In this document: positions 18,857 to 28,067 of the stretch, piece after piece
Numbering within the stretch: position 1 is the stretch's first letter
Layout: each line of letters opens with the position of its first letter
NCBI RefSeq assembly: GCF_026712245.1
Contig: NZ_JAPPUY010000003.1
Span: 372,001 to 436,000, forward strand
Source of the DNA: Roseateles hydrophilus
GTDB lineage: Bacteria; Pseudomonadota; Gammaproteobacteria; Burkholderiales; Burkholderiaceae_C
DNA: 64,000 nt
Direction of reading: 5' to 3'
Notes under the pieces: generated by a model
The model's database searches: none
What the model was told of the DNA's origin: nothing
What the model saw: the letters and a program-made list of their open reading frames with translations, nothing else
Program-made: the position numbers and the translations under genes

Positions 18857-19660
18857 ATGTCGAGCACCCAATCCCTCGTGGCCCTGATCAAGGCCGAGCT
18901 GAAGAGCCAGGGCCTGAGCTACGCGGCGCTGGCCGGTGAGCTGGGGCTGTCGGAGTCCAGCGTCAAGCGCATGCTGGCGCCGGGCGGCGAGATGCCGCTG
19001 TCGCGCGTGGACGAGATCTGCCGCGTGCTGAAGCTGGAGTTCGCCGAGCTGGCCGGGCGCATGGCGGCGCAAGCGCCCACGCAGCGCGTGCTGAGCCTGG
19101 AGCAGGAGAAGGCCGTCGTCGCCTCACCCACGCTGCTGCTGGTGGCCATCTGCTGCCTGAGCCTGTGGACGCTGGAGGACGTGCTGGCCCGCTACCGGCT
19201 CAACGAGGCGGACGCGGTGGCCGCGCTCGTCAAGTTGGACCGGCTGGGCGTTATCGAGCTGCGGCCGGGCAACCGCTACAAGCTCAAGGTGGCCAAGACG
19301 CTGCGCTGGCGGCCGCAGGGGCCGGTGATGCAGTTTTTCCGCGAGCGCGTGATGGCGGACTTCTTTGCCGGCGGCTTCGACGGCGAGGGTGAGCTGCTGA
19401 CGCTGGTGCACGGCGAGTTCGGCGCCGGCCATGCGCGAGAGCTGGCCGAGCGGCTGCAGCGCGCCGCCGATGACTTCGCCCGTCAGCACCTGCTGGACCA
19501 GAAGCTGCCGCAGGCCGACAAGCGGCCCTACAGCGTGGTCATCGGCCTGCGGTCCTGGGTGTTCGAGGCCTTCCGCGACCTGGAGCGGCCCGGGCTGGGC
19601 CAGCGCAAGGGCGTGGCCACGGAGCGTGTCACCAGAACTCCCAGCGCCCGGTCGCGATGA
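18857..19660 (+). CDS. XRE-family transcriptional regulator
   Basis: A 267-residue regulator. Residues about 8-65 form a Cro/CI helix-turn-helix (LSYAALAGELGLSESSVKRML, VDEICRVLKLEFAELA). The rest (about 85-250) is a helical domain with a winged-helix-like stretch (ALVKLDRLGVIELRPGNRYKL), a layout common in betaproteobacterial XRE proteins of unknown effector. It diverges from the yiaA operon and its last 32 bp overlap the 3' end of the convergent CPBP protease gene. The start is preceded by TACCGT and 8 nt, without a clear Shine-Dalgarno. Confidence 0.85.
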   Translation: MSSTQSLVALIKAELKSQGLSYAALAGELGLSESSVKRMLAPGGEMPLSRVDEICRVLKLEFAELAGRMAAQAPTQRVLSLEQEKAVVASPTLLLVAICCLSLWTLEDVLARYRLNEADAVAALVKLDRLGVIELRPGNRYKLKVAKTLRWRPQGPVMQFFRERVMADFFAGGFDGEGELLTLVHGEFGAGHARELAERLQRAADDFARQHLLDQKLPQADKRPYSVVIGLRSWVFEAFRDLERPGLGQRKGVATERVTRTPSARSR

Positions 19661-20312
19661 CGTAGACACCCAGCATGCCGTTGGTCACCGCGTGCGCGAT
19701 GACGGCCGTCCACAGCTTGCCGGTGCGGCGGTAGAGCAGCGCGTAGGCCAGGCCCGCGACGATGGCCGCCAGCCACAGCGTGTGCGCCAGCATGAAGACG
19801 AAGGTGGACAGCACGATGGCCTTCAGGCCCACGGTCTGCGGGTCCACCCGCTCGAAGCCCGGGTGCTGCACCCAGCGCATCAGGAAGCTGCGCCAGAACA
19901 GCTCCTCCATCACCGGCACGACGAGCGCCGCGCCGATCAGGCGCAGCACCACCAGCGGCCAGATCAGCCGGCCCTCGCCGTCCAGCGGCACGAAGCTGGC
20001 GGTGGCCTCACCCAGCTGCATCCACGGGGCATCCAGCTGCACCCAGATCGCGAACACCGCCACGCCCACTGCGACGGCCCAGCCGGTCTCGCGCGCGTCG
20101 GGCAGGTTCTGTCGGGCCAGCTCGCCGTAGCGGCGCCAGTAGCCGGCCAGCAGCCCCGCCACGATGAGGGCCTGGGCGCCGTAGACCCAGCGCGCGTCCC
20201 AGCCCAGGCTGTCGGGCAGGTAGCCGCGCAGCGCGAGCAGCGCCATGAAGACGGCGAACGGAATGCAGCGCGCCAGCGCGGCCGGGCTGAGGGAGGCGGG
20301 ATGGGCAGACAT
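19629..20312 (-). CDS. CPBP-family intramembrane protease, PEP-CTERM/exosortase-associated type
   Basis: A 227-residue membrane protein with about seven helices and the CPBP motifs EELFWR (EExxxR), FMLAH and AHAVTN, which make up the glutamic intramembrane protease site. The overall length and the C-terminal GRWEFW are as I remember for the CAAX-protease-related proteins linked to PEP-CTERM/exosortase loci. No exosortase or EPS gene is in the window, so its partner is elsewhere. It converges on the XRE gene with a 32-bp overlap and lies 87 bp downstream of pckG. Confidence 0.87.
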   Translation of the reverse strand: MSAHPASLSPAALARCIPFAVFMALLALRGYLPDSLGWDARWVYGAQALIVAGLLAGYWRRYGELARQNLPDARETGWAVAVGVAVFAIWVQLDAPWMQLGEATASFVPLDGEGRLIWPLVVLRLIGAALVVPVMEELFWRSFLMRWVQHPGFERVDPQTVGLKAIVLSTFVFMLAHTLWLAAIVAGLAYALLYRRTGKLWTAVIAHAVTNGMLGVYVIATGRWEFW

Positions 20313-20354
20313 GGCGACGCCAGCTTAGCCGGCGCCGGTGACAGTCGCTCGCGC

Positions 20355-20387
20355 CGGCCGCCCCCGAAGCTCAGGGGGCACCGGCCG
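20355..20387 (-). terminator. GC-rich hairpin after pckG
   Basis: GCCCCC (20360-20365) pairs with 20374-20379 around an 8-base loop, extended by a further GC stem after a 3-base bulge (20355-20359 with 20383-20387). It lies just downstream of the pckG stop on the minus strand. No T run, so termination is inferred from position. Confidence 0.4.
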
Positions 20388-20399
20388 CTGCGGCTCCAC

Positions 20400-22271
20400 T
20401 CAGCCCAGCGTGGCCAGGCGGGCCTCGATGGCGGCCTTGGCCTGCAGCAGCTCGGCCGGCACCTTGGCGCCGAGCTGGCGGAACAGCTCGTCGTGCAGCG
20501 CCATCTCGGCGCGCCATTCGGCGGCGTCGATGCGCGTGACGGCCTCGAACTTGTCGGCGCCGAAGTCCAGCCCCTGCCAGTTCAGGTCGTCGAGGTCGGG
20601 CGTCACGCCGAACACGTGTTCCGTGCCGCCGCCGTTGCCGTCGATGCGGTCCAGCATCCACTTCAGCACGCGCATGTTCTCGCCGTAGCCGGGCCAGACG
20701 AACTTGCCGTCGGCGCCCTTGCGGAACCAGTTGACGCAGTAGATGGCGGGCAGCTTGGCGCCCGAGGCCTTCAGCTTGGCGCCCAGATCCAGCCAGTGCT
20801 GGAAGTAGTCCGCCATGTTGTAGCCCATGAAGGGCAGCATCGCGAACGGGTCGCGGCGCACCACGCCCTGCTGGCCGGCGGCGGCGGCGGTGGTCTCGCT
20901 GCCCATGGTGGCGGCCATGTAGACGCCTTCCACCCAGTTGCGCGCTTCGCTCACCAGCGGCACCGTGGTGGAGCGGCGGCCGCCGAAGATGAAGGCATCG
21001 ATGGCCACGCCGGCCGGGTTGTCCCAGTTGGCGTCGAGCGCCGGATTGTTGGTGGCGGCCACCGTGAAGCGGGCGTTGGGGTGCGCGGCCTTGGCGCCGG
21101 TCGCCTTGGCGATCTCGGGCGTCCAGTCCTTGCCCTGCCAGTCGATGCAATGGGCCGGCGGCGTGTCGGTCATGCCCTCCCACCACACGTCGCCGTCATC
21201 GGTCAGCGCCACGTTCGTGAAGATCACGTCGCGCTGCAGGCTGGCCATGCAGTTGGGGTTGGTGTGCGAGTTGGTGCCCGGGGCGACGCCGAAGTAGCCG
21301 GCCTCGGGGTTGATCGCGTACAGGCGGCCGTCGGCGCCCGGCTTGATCCAGGCGATGTCGTCACCGATGGTGGTGATCTTCCAGCCGTCGAAGGCGGCCG
21401 GCGGGATCAGCATCGCGAAGTTGGTCTTGCCGCAGGCGCTGGGGAAGGCAGCAGCCACATGGGCCTTCTTGCCCGACGGGCTCTCCACGCCCAGCACCAG
21501 CATGTGCTCGGCCAGCCAGCCCTGGTCACGGCCCATGGTGGACGCGATGCGCAGCGCAAAGCACTTCTTGCCCAGCAGCGCGTTGCCGCCATAGCCCGAG
21601 CCGTAGCTCCAGATCTCGCGCGTCTCGGGGTAGTGGACGATGTACTTGGTGGTGTTGCAGGGCCAGGACACGTCAGCCTGCCCGGGCTGCAGCGGCGCGC
21701 CCACGGTGTGCACGCAGGGCACGAACTCGCCATCGCTGCCCAGCAGTTCGACGACGGCGCGGCCCATGCGGGTCATCGTGCGCATGTTGACGGCCACATA
21801 GGGGCTGTCGCTCAGCTCCACGCCGATGTGGGCGATGGGGCTGCCCAGCGGGCCCATGCTGAAGGGCACGACGTACATCGTGCGGCCCTTCATGCAGCCC
21901 TTGAACAGGGCGGTCTCACCGGTCTGCAGCAGCGCGCGCATCTCGGCCGGGGCCATCCAGTTGTTGGTGGCGCCGGCGTCTTCCTGCCGTTCGGAGCAGA
22001 TGAAGGTGCGGTCCTCGACGCGGGCGACGTCGCTGGGGTCGGAGTTGGCCAGGTAGCTGCCGGGGCGCAGCGCCGGGTTGAGCTTCTTGAACGTGCCGGC
22101 GGCGACGAGCTGCTCGCACAGGCGCTGGTACTCGTCGGTGCTGCCGTCGCACCAATAGACGTCGGCCGCCTCGGTCAGCGCCGCGATCTCGGCGACCCAG
22201 GCGATCAGCCGGGCGTTCTTGACGTAGGCAGGCAGGTTCAGGCGCAGGCCCTGCATCACGGGTTGGTTCAT
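20400..22271 (-). CDS. pckG: Phosphoenolpyruvate carboxykinase (GTP)
   Basis: A 623-residue GTP-dependent PEP carboxykinase, which decarboxylates oxaloacetate to PEP for gluconeogenesis. The P-loop block [13 protein letters not shown] with its reactive Cys, the substrate block [10 protein letters not shown] and the R-loop region are all present, and the length is that of the GTP family, not the shorter ATP family. The ATG at 22271 follows a GGAG site. The frame stays open upstream to 22505, but that extension covers a leader hairpin and a likely promoter and I reject it. Probably single-gene transcription. Confidence 0.97.
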   Translation of the reverse strand: MNQPVMQGLRLNLPAYVKNARLIAWVAEIAALTEAADVYWCDGSTDEYQRLCEQLVAAGTFKKLNPALRPGSYLANSDPSDVARVEDRTFICSERQEDAGATNNWMAPAEMRALLQTGETALFKGCMKGRTMYVVPFSMGPLGSPIAHIGVELSDSPYVAVNMRTMTRMGRAVVELLGSDGEFVPCVHTVGAPLQPGQADVSWPCNTTKYIVHYPETREIWSYGSGYGGNALLGKKCFALRIASTMGRDQGWLAEHMLVLGVESPSGKKAHVAAAFPSACGKTNFAMLIPPAAFDGWKITTIGDDIAWIKPGADGRLYAINPEAGYFGVAPGTNSHTNPNCMASLQRDVIFTNVALTDDGDVWWEGMTDTPPAHCIDWQGKDWTPEIAKATGAKAAHPNARFTVAATNNPALDANWDNPAGVAIDAFIFGGRRSTTVPLVSEARNWVEGVYMAATMGSETTAAAAGQQGVVRRDPFAMLPFMGYNMADYFQHWLDLGAKLKASGAKLPAIYCVNWFRKGADGKFVWPGYGENMRVLKWMLDRIDGNGGGTEHVFGVTPDLDDLNWQGLDFGADKFEAVTRIDAAEWRAEMALHDELFRQLGAKVPAELLQAKAAIEARLATLG

Positions 22272-22293
22272 GGGAAAGCTCCGATCGGGTGGA

Positions 22294-22330
22294 TGTGTTT
22301 GGGCCAGCCGTCGGCGCTGGCCCAAGCACA
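22294..22330 (-). promoter_or_regulatory. Hairpin in the pckG leader
   Basis: Two 15-base arms (22294-22308 and 22316-22330) are complementary except for one position, around a 7-base loop; the inner 10 bp (TTGGGCCAGC) are perfect. It sits 23 nt upstream of the pckG start, just before the ribosome site, between that site and a GACAAT box at 22347-22352. It could be an operator or an RNA regulatory stem. Confidence 0.5.
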
Positions 22331-22346
22331 CCGGCCTGGGCCTGCC

Positions 22347-22352
22347 ATTGTC
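22347..22352 (-). promoter_or_regulatory. Candidate -10 box of pckG
   Basis: GACAAT on the minus strand, preceded by a weak TTACGG 18 nt upstream. Transcription from about 22340 would give a leader of about 70 nt that contains the 15-bp hairpin. Confidence 0.4.
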
Positions 22353-22541
22353 GAACTCGGTGTAATCGTCCCGTAACCGCCGAGATGGGTGTTCCCATGC
22401 AAAACCGGAATAACGCCATGCAGACCGAATGCTGGTGGCGCTATCCCGAGCGATGAAGTGGTCGAAATCGTTCAGGTGGTATGTAACCGTCAGAAATTTC
22501 GACAAGGCCGCCGCGCCGGCGAGGCTTCACCGCGCGGCGGG

Positions 22542-22865
22542 CTAAACGGCCTGTCGCCAAGCCGTGGCGACCCCAGGGTGGCCGATGACGGCCAACTCGG
22601 TGAAGTCAGGGCTGGCAAGGCGAATCTCGGCTTGCCCGATGACTGACGTGATGAGTTTGGTGGCCGTGTCAATCGTCATGAGCCCGCCCAGCTTGCGCGA
22701 CACGTGAACCACGAGGGTGTCGTGAGTGAAGTGCGCGTGCAGGAACGCATGAACGCGCGCGGTGTCGTTGCTGTCGCCATGGGCCAGCAGCTCCCACGCA
22801 TGTGCGCTCGCGACGAACACCGGAAAGCGGGCCCGGATGAGCGCGTGGGTGTGGCGGGCGTTCAC
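22542..22865 (-). CDS. Hypothetical protein downstream of selD
   Basis: A 107-residue frame starting at GTG (22865), 12 bp after the selD stop. The protein has ordinary composition, with a His-rich N-terminal half (ARVHAFLHAHFTHDTLVVHVSR) and a regular C-terminal half (TATKLITSVIGQAEIRL). I do not recognise it. Local GC is lower than in neighbours and no other gene explains the stretch; it could also be a partly decayed gene. The 270 bp between it and pckG hold only the pckG promoter and leader. Confidence 0.5.
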   Translation of the reverse strand: MNARHTHALIRARFPVFVASAHAWELLAHGDSNDTARVHAFLHAHFTHDTLVVHVSRKLGGLMTIDTATKLITSVIGQAEIRLASPDFTELAVIGHPGVATAWRQAV

Positions 22866-22877
22866 TGCGTGCTGGCG

Positions 22878-23936
22878 TCAAGCCACCCGCAGCGCCGCCC
22901 CGCCCGCCTCGCGGGCTGCCACGTGGCCGATCTCGGCGGCTGCGGCGAAGCCGTGGCGGTGGAACACGGCCAGCACCTCGTCCACCGCACCCGCGTCGCA
23001 GGACACCAGCAGGCCGCCGCTGGTCTGTGGGTCGGTCAGCAGCGCGCGGTCGGTGACGTTGAAGCCGTCGGGCAGCGCCACTTCGGCGCCGTAGCCGGCC
23101 CAGTTGCGGCCCGAGGCGCCGGTGATGAAGCCGGCCTGGGCCAGCTCGCGCACCTGCGGCAGCAGCGGCACGCGCGCCCAGTCCAGCGCCACCTGCACGC
23201 CGGCACCGCGCGCCAGCTCCAGCGCGTGGCCGGCGAGGCCGAAGCCGGTCACGTCGGTCATCGCATGCACGCCGTCCAGCGCCGCCAGCTCGGGGCCGGG
23301 GGTGTTGAGCTGGGTGGTGGTGGCCACCATGCGCGCATAGCCGTCGGCGCCCAGCGCCTCCTTCTTCAGCGCGGCCGACATCACACCCACGCCGAGCGGC
23401 TTGCCCAGCACCAGGCGGTCGCCCACGCGGGCGTCGGCGTTGCGCTTGACGCGCTGGGGGTGCACCACGCCCAGCGCCACCAGGCCGTAGATGGGCTCGA
23501 CGGAATCGATGGTGTGGCCGCCCGCGATCGGGATGCCCGCCGCCGCGCAGACCGACTCCCCGCCGGCCAGGATGCGGCCGATGACGTCCAGCGGCAGCAC
23601 ATTGATGGGCATGCCCACCAGCGCCAGCGCCATGATGGGCTTGCCGCCCATGGCGTAGACATCGCTGATCGCGTTGGTGGCGGCGATGCGGCCGAAGTCG
23701 AAGGGGTCGTCGACGATGGGCATGAAGAAGTCCGTCGTCGCGATCAGCGCGATGTCATCGCTGAGCTGGTAGACGGCGGCATCGTCCGAGGTCTCGATGC
23801 CCACCAGCAGCTGCGGGGGCACCGGCAGGCCACGGGTGCTCTTGAGGATCTCGCTGAGCACGCCGGGCGCGATCTTGCAGCCGCAGCCGCCGCCGTGGGA
23901 GAGCGAGGTGAGGCGGGGAGTGGGGGAGGCGGTCAT
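22878..23936 (-). CDS. selD: Selenide, water dikinase SelD
   Basis: A 352-residue selenophosphate synthetase making selenophosphate from selenide and ATP. The N-terminal glycine-rich active loop HGGGCGCK carries the catalytic Cys (Cys18) and Lys (Lys21), so it is the Cys form, not a selenoprotein. Also seen: SDDAAVYQL, FFMPIVDDPFDFGRIAATNAISDVYAMGG and DVTGFGLAGHALEL. Its ATG overlaps the mnmH stop by 4 bp. With mnmH next to it and no selA/selB here, the visible use of selenium is tRNA selenouridine. Confidence 0.96.
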   Translation of the reverse strand: MTASPTPRLTSLSHGGGCGCKIAPGVLSEILKSTRGLPVPPQLLVGIETSDDAAVYQLSDDIALIATTDFFMPIVDDPFDFGRIAATNAISDVYAMGGKPIMALALVGMPINVLPLDVIGRILAGGESVCAAAGIPIAGGHTIDSVEPIYGLVALGVVHPQRVKRNADARVGDRLVLGKPLGVGVMSAALKKEALGADGYARMVATTTQLNTPGPELAALDGVHAMTDVTGFGLAGHALELARGAGVQVALDWARVPLLPQVRELAQAGFITGASGRNWAGYGAEVALPDGFNVTDRALLTDPQTSGGLLVSCDAGAVDEVLAVFHRHGFAAAAEIGHVAAREAGGAALRVA

Positions 23937-24979
23937 GGGGTGTCGGCGATGCGTTGGGCCAGGGCCTGGATGCCGTCGTCGGAGAGGTCGTCGCTCTCGA
24001 CGCGGCGGGCGTTGGGCAGGCCGGCCAGGTGGCGGCCTTGGGAGCGGGCGTAGAGCGGGTCGTAGTGGCGGGACATCAGTGCCTCGAACAGCGGCGGCAG
24101 CTCGCCCGCCAGCGCCCAGGCCTGCCACTGGGCCAGCAGCTCGCGCGGCAGCACCTCGCGCAGGCCGCCCAGCTTGCTGGCCAGCGCGGCGCCGTCGTCG
24201 CCCAGCCAGGCGTAGTCGCGCAGCAGGTAGGCCAGGCGCGCCGCGGGCGTGGCAGCAATCTCCACCACCGGGCTGGCGCGCAGGCGCAGCAGCAGCGGCT
24301 CGGGCACGGTGATGCGGCCGATGCGCCGGCTTTCGGCCTCTACCCAGATGCGGCGTGCCGGGTCGAACCGCGTGAGCCGATCGAGCAGCTGGGTCTCGAA
24401 GGCCTTTTGCGACGGCTGCGGCCGCCCGGGCACGGCGCCCAGCACCGAGCCGCGGTGGGCGGCCAGGTCTTCCAGGTCCAGCACCTGCTCGCCACGCGCG
24501 GCCAGCGCCTGCAGCACGCGGGTCTTGGCGCTGCCGGTGGGGCCGCACAGCACGCGCAGCTCCAGCGCCGGGGCGCGCTGCGCGATCTGCTCGATGACGT
24601 GGGCGCGCCAGGCCTTGTAGCCGCCCTTGAGCTGTTGGGCGTCCCAGCCCACCAGGCGCAGCCAGTTGACGAAGCTGCCGCTGCGCAGGCCGCCGCGCCA
24701 GCAATAGACGAGCGGGCGCCAGTCACGCGGCTTGTCGCGGAACAGCTCGTCCAGGTGGCGGGCGATGTTGCGCGCCACCATGGCGCCGCCGATCTTGCGG
24801 GCCTCGAAGGCGGAAACCTGGACGTAGGTGGTGCCGACGATGCGGCGCTCCTCGTCGTCCAGCACGGGGCAGTTGATGGCGCCGGGAATGTGGTCGAGGG
24901 CGTACTCGGCCGGCGAGCGCGCGTCGATGAGGACCGTGAACTCGCCCAGCTCGGCCACGGTGGTGGGCTTGTGACTCAT
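23933..24979 (-). CDS. mnmH: tRNA 2-selenouridine synthase MnmH (SelU/YbbB)
   Basis: A 348-residue MnmH that replaces sulfur by selenium in 2-thiouridine at tRNA wobble positions. The rhodanese domain (about 5-125) has LIDARSPAEYALDHIPGAIN and the catalytic Cys in VYCWRGGLRSGS; the following P-loop domain has CGPTGSAKTRVLQAL. First gene of a two-gene operon with selD, overlapping it by 4 bp. It is separated from ybdK by 46 bp. All key residues appear intact. Confidence 0.95.
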   Translation of the reverse strand: MSHKPTTVAELGEFTVLIDARSPAEYALDHIPGAINCPVLDDEERRIVGTTYVQVSAFEARKIGGAMVARNIARHLDELFRDKPRDWRPLVYCWRGGLRSGSFVNWLRLVGWDAQQLKGGYKAWRAHVIEQIAQRAPALELRVLCGPTGSAKTRVLQALAARGEQVLDLEDLAAHRGSVLGAVPGRPQPSQKAFETQLLDRLTRFDPARRIWVEAESRRIGRITVPEPLLLRLRASPVVEIAATPAARLAYLLRDYAWLGDDGAALASKLGGLREVLPRELLAQWQAWALAGELPPLFEALMSRHYDPLYARSQGRHLAGLPNARRVESDDLSDDGIQALAQRIADTP

Positions 24980-25025
24980 GGGAGGCGGGAGGTTACACCG
25001 CCTGCTCGCGTCGCCGGGGTGCGGC

Positions 25026-26141
25026 TCAGCCGTGCCAGCGCTGCGTGGCGCGGCGCACCACCTCGGGCAGCAGGTGGTGCTCCTGCTCCAGCCGGCGCAG
25101 CCAGGCGGCATCGTTGCCGGTGCCGGCGATCTCTTGCCGCAGCAGCTGCAGCGCCGGCTCTGCGCCCAGGTCGGCGGCGTGGCTGTCCAGCCGGCCCAGC
25201 ACGGTGGCGAGGTCGTCGCGCAGCACGCGGTGCTCGCCGGTCTCGGGGTCGACGAAGGTGCCGTCCAGCCCGAAGCGGCAGGCCTGGAAGCGGTTGAAGG
25301 TGTAGGGCAGGTAGTCGTCCTCGCTGAGCGTGAACGGCTTCTCCAGCGTCAACCAGCGCGCCAGGCACTGGATGAAGCCGGCCAGCGCGGCGGCCTTCTC
25401 GATGGTGAGTGGCGTGTCCAGCACGCGGACCTCGATGGTGCCGAACTCGGGCTTGGGGCGGATGTCCCAGTAGAAGTCCTTCATGCCGGTGACGACGCCG
25501 GTGCGCGTCATCTTGCCGAAGAAGGTCTCGAAGTCGGCCCAGGTCTGCACGAAGGGCGCGCGGCCGGAGAGCGGGAAGGCGAACACCGAGTTCAGCCGTG
25601 CCGAGTCGAAGCCCGTGTCCTCGCCCTGCACGAAGGGCGACGACGCGGCCAGCGCGATCAGGTGCGGGATGAAGCGGCTCATGCCGTGCAGCAGCGCCAG
25701 CGCCTCGTCGGCGCTCGGGCAGCCCACGTGCACATGCTGGCCGAACACGGTGAACTGCTTGGACAGATAGCCGTACAGCGCGCTCAGCTCGTGAAAGCGC
25801 GGCGTCTCGAAGATGCGCCGCCGCGTCCAGTGCTGGAAGGGGTGGGTACCGCCGCCGCACAGGCTCACGTCCAGCCGCTCGGCGCAGTGCACCAGCGCGT
25901 CGCGGATCTCGCCCAGCTCCGCCAGTGCCTGGCCATGGCCCGCGCACACGCCGGTGGACAGCTCGATCATGCTGCTGGTGATCTCCGGCTTCACGTCGCC
26001 GGGGATGCGATGCTTGGCCATCAGCCGCAGCAGGTCTCCCGAGACCGGCGCGAGGTCGTAGTCGTCGTTGTTGACGATCTGCAGCTCCAGCTCCACGCCC
26101 AGCGTGAGCGGCTGCGATGTCGAGAACACACCCAGGCTCAT
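25026..26141 (-). CDS. ybdK: YbdK-type carboxylate-amine ligase (glutamate-cysteine ligase 2 family)
   Basis: A 371-residue GCS2 family ligase; E. coli YbdK has weak gamma-glutamyl-cysteine ligase activity. Blocks: [19 protein letters not shown] (N terminus), [49 protein letters not shown] and [26 protein letters not shown]. Its ATG overlaps the stop of a Kef-type antiporter gene by 4 bp. Since Kef antiporters are controlled by glutathione in enterics, a functional link is attractive but unproven. Not GshA, which is a different family. Confidence 0.93.
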   Translation of the reverse strand: MSLGVFSTSQPLTLGVELELQIVNNDDYDLAPVSGDLLRLMAKHRIPGDVKPEITSSMIELSTGVCAGHGQALAELGEIRDALVHCAERLDVSLCGGGTHPFQHWTRRRIFETPRFHELSALYGYLSKQFTVFGQHVHVGCPSADEALALLHGMSRFIPHLIALAASSPFVQGEDTGFDSARLNSVFAFPLSGRAPFVQTWADFETFFGKMTRTGVVTGMKDFYWDIRPKPEFGTIEVRVLDTPLTIEKAAALAGFIQCLARWLTLEKPFTLSEDDYLPYTFNRFQACRFGLDGTFVDPETGEHRVLRDDLATVLGRLDSHAADLGAEPALQLLRQEIAGTGNDAAWLRRLEQEHHLLPEVVRRATQRWHG

Positions 26142-27379
26142 GGCTGCGGCTCCTTGCGTGGGGTGGGGGCCGGCGGCAGTTCGCCGGCCAGGCGCAGTGC
26201 CAGCTGCACGGCCACCGGCCCGGCCAGCTCCAGCACCGCGATGCCGGCCAGGATGATGGGCACGGCGCCCGCGGCCAGCTGGGCCTCGGCGCGCATCAGC
26301 TCGCTGAGCATGACCAGCGCCGTGCCCGACAGCGGCATCATCGTGACCGACAGCGCCAGCCCCTGGCGCCAGCTCGCGCCGGCCCAGGGGGCCAGCGCGA
26401 CGATGGCCACGGCCTTGCCCAGCCAGCGCGCAGCGAGTAGCGCCAGCGCCGCGAAGCCGCCGGCCACCAGCAGCGACGGCGACCACGCCGACCCCACGAT
26501 GACGAACAGCATCAGCACCAGCGCGCCGCCCGAGGTGCCGAAGTGGCGCGGCCATACCCAGGGCCGCGCACAGGTGTTGCGCAGCAGCAGTCCCGCCAGC
26601 AGCGGCATCAGCAGCGTGGACACGCCGATGGACCGCGCCGCCACGATGGCGAACGCGACCAGCCCGAAGAGCAGCAGCGCCGCGCTCTCGTTGCGCAAGT
26701 CCAGCCGGCGCGCGGCCAGGTAGACGGCGCCGGCCAGCAGCGCGGCCACGCCCAGCGTCGTCAGCAGCGAGATGGCCAGCCCGCCCAGCGCCTGCGGCAG
26801 GCTGCCGCCGTCGTCGGCCGCCCACCAGGTGCGCATCAGCGTCAGCGCGACGATGGCGTAGCCCGTGTTCAGCGCCGTCAGCAGCTGCGCTCGTTGCGTC
26901 ACCTGGCCCTCGGCGCCCATCTCCAGCGCCACGCGGCCCGACATGGCCGCCGGCGCCGGCATGGCCAGCAGCGCGCAGGCCAGGGCCGTGGGCCAGCCCA
27001 CGTCAAACGCCCGCAGCACCAGCGCCACGGCGGCCGCGCTCAGCAGTGCCTCGGCCAGGCTGGTGGCCAGCAGGCCGGGGTTGCGGCGCAGCCAGCGCAG
27101 GTTCACGCGGCTGCCGATCTCGAACAGCAGCAGGCCCAGCGCCAGGTCGGTGACGGTCTGCGCAGCGCCGCTCAAAGGCAGCGTCACGCCATGGCCGAAG
27201 GCGGCCGCCAGGAAGCCGGCCAGCGTGTAGCCCACCACGCGCGGCAGCCGCGTCGTGGCGGCGATGAACTCGCCCGCCAGCGCCCCGGCCAGCAGCACGC
27301 CGACGATGAACATCAGCTCGCTGGACGGCGTGACGGCCAGCCCGGCCCAGACGCGGGCGCCGCTGTCGAGTGCGCTCAT
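26138..27379 (-). CDS. Cation:proton antiporter, CPA2 (Kef-type) membrane domain
   Basis: A 413-residue protein with about 12-13 hydrophobic segments: [53 protein letters not shown] and, in the second half, [18 protein letters not shown] and [18 protein letters not shown]. Matches the Na+/H+ exchanger fold of the CPA2 family. Unlike KefB/KefC it lacks the C-terminal nucleotide-binding (RCK/TrkA-N) domain. GGGGA lies before the ATG at 27379. Coupled by a 4-bp overlap to ybdK. The exchanged ion is not decidable. Confidence 0.9.
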   Translation of the reverse strand: MSALDSGARVWAGLAVTPSSELMFIVGVLLAGALAGEFIAATTRLPRVVGYTLAGFLAAAFGHGVTLPLSGAAQTVTDLALGLLLFEIGSRVNLRWLRRNPGLLATSLAEALLSAAAVALVLRAFDVGWPTALACALLAMPAPAAMSGRVALEMGAEGQVTQRAQLLTALNTGYAIVALTLMRTWWAADDGGSLPQALGGLAISLLTTLGVAALLAGAVYLAARRLDLRNESAALLLFGLVAFAIVAARSIGVSTLLMPLLAGLLLRNTCARPWVWPRHFGTSGGALVLMLFVIVGSAWSPSLLVAGGFAALALLAARWLGKAVAIVALAPWAGASWRQGLALSVTMMPLSGTALVMLSELMRAEAQLAAGAVPIILAGIAVLELAGPVAVQLALRLAGELPPAPTPRKEPQP

Positions 27380-27485
27380 GCGTTCCCCTTTGCAACAAGG
27401 CCCGCAGCCTAGTTGCCGGGGGTGACATCCCGTGTAGGCCAACATGCCGACATGCCCCGGCGCGCCGGCCGCGCCGCGGCTTCGG

Positions 27486-27491
27486 GACAAT
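27486..27491 (+). promoter_or_regulatory. Start-proximal GACAAT box of the MOSC gene
   Basis: GACAAT ends 6 nt before the ATG at 27498; no Shine-Dalgarno fits between them. Same arrangement as tgt, rlmJ and the UPF0149 gene, suggesting a leaderless transcript. Confidence 0.45.
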
Positions 27492-27497
27492 GGCGCC

Positions 27498-28067
27498 ATG
27501 CAGCTGATCAGCGTCAACACCGCCCGCGTCGAATCCTTCACCGCCACCACCGGCGAGTCCCTCACCTCCGCCATCCGCAAGCGCGTCCGCAGCGGCCGCG
27601 TGGCCGTCGGCCCGCTGGGCCTGGAGGGCGACGAACAGGCCGACCCCAGCGTCCACGGCGGCCTGGCCAAGGCCGTCTATGCCTACCCGCAGGAGCACCT
27701 GGCCTTCTGGGCCACGGTGCGCGGCCAGGCCCGCGTGGCCGGCGAGCTGCAGCCGGGCGACATGGGCGAGAACCTGACGCTGCAGGGCCTGCTGGAGAAC
27801 AAGGCCTGGATCGGCGACGTGCTGCGCTTCCCGGACTGCGAGCTGGTCGTCTCCGAGCCGCGCCAGCCCTGCTTCAAGTTCAACGCCCACATGGGCTTCA
27901 ACCAGGCCGCCAAGCTGATGGCGCAGAGCGGCTACTGCGGCTTCTACCTGGCTGTGAAGCGAGAGGGCAGCCTCGCGGCTGGCGAGGCCTTCGAGCTGCT
28001 GCCGGGGCCGCGCGAGGTGGGCATTGCGGAGCTGTTCCGCGCCAAGATGCGCAAGCAGGCCTCGTGA
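27498..28067 (+). CDS. MOSC-domain protein, YiiM-like
   Basis: A 189-residue MOSC protein of the YiiM type, a molybdenum-cofactor-binding family that reduces N-hydroxylated compounds in E. coli. Seen: the start-proximal VNTARVESF, GLEGDEQADPSVHGGLAKAVYAYPQEHLAFW, GDMGENLTLQGL and the conserved Cys in EPRQPCFKFNAHMGF. Length fits a single MOSC plus a short 3-alpha tail. Its stop overlaps the next gene's ATG by 1 base, so they are probably co-transcribed, although no functional link is evident. Confidence 0.92.
   Translation: MQLISVNTARVESFTATTGESLTSAIRKRVRSGRVAVGPLGLEGDEQADPSVHGGLAKAVYAYPQEHLAFWATVRGQARVAGELQPGDMGENLTLQGLLENKAWIGDVLRFPDCELVVSEPRQPCFKFNAHMGFNQAAKLMAQSGYCGFYLAVKREGSLAAGEAFELLPGPREVGIAELFRAKMRKQAS

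Noticed and set aside
19431-22376. A 981-codon plus-strand frame over pckG
   Set aside because: Antisense to pckG and the CPBP gene, with repetitive shadow composition.
22272-22505. N-terminal extension of pckG by 78 codons
   Set aside because: It begins at TTG, has no resemblance to PEP carboxykinase, and covers a leader hairpin and a likely promoter; the ATG at 22271 has a ribosome site and gives the family length.
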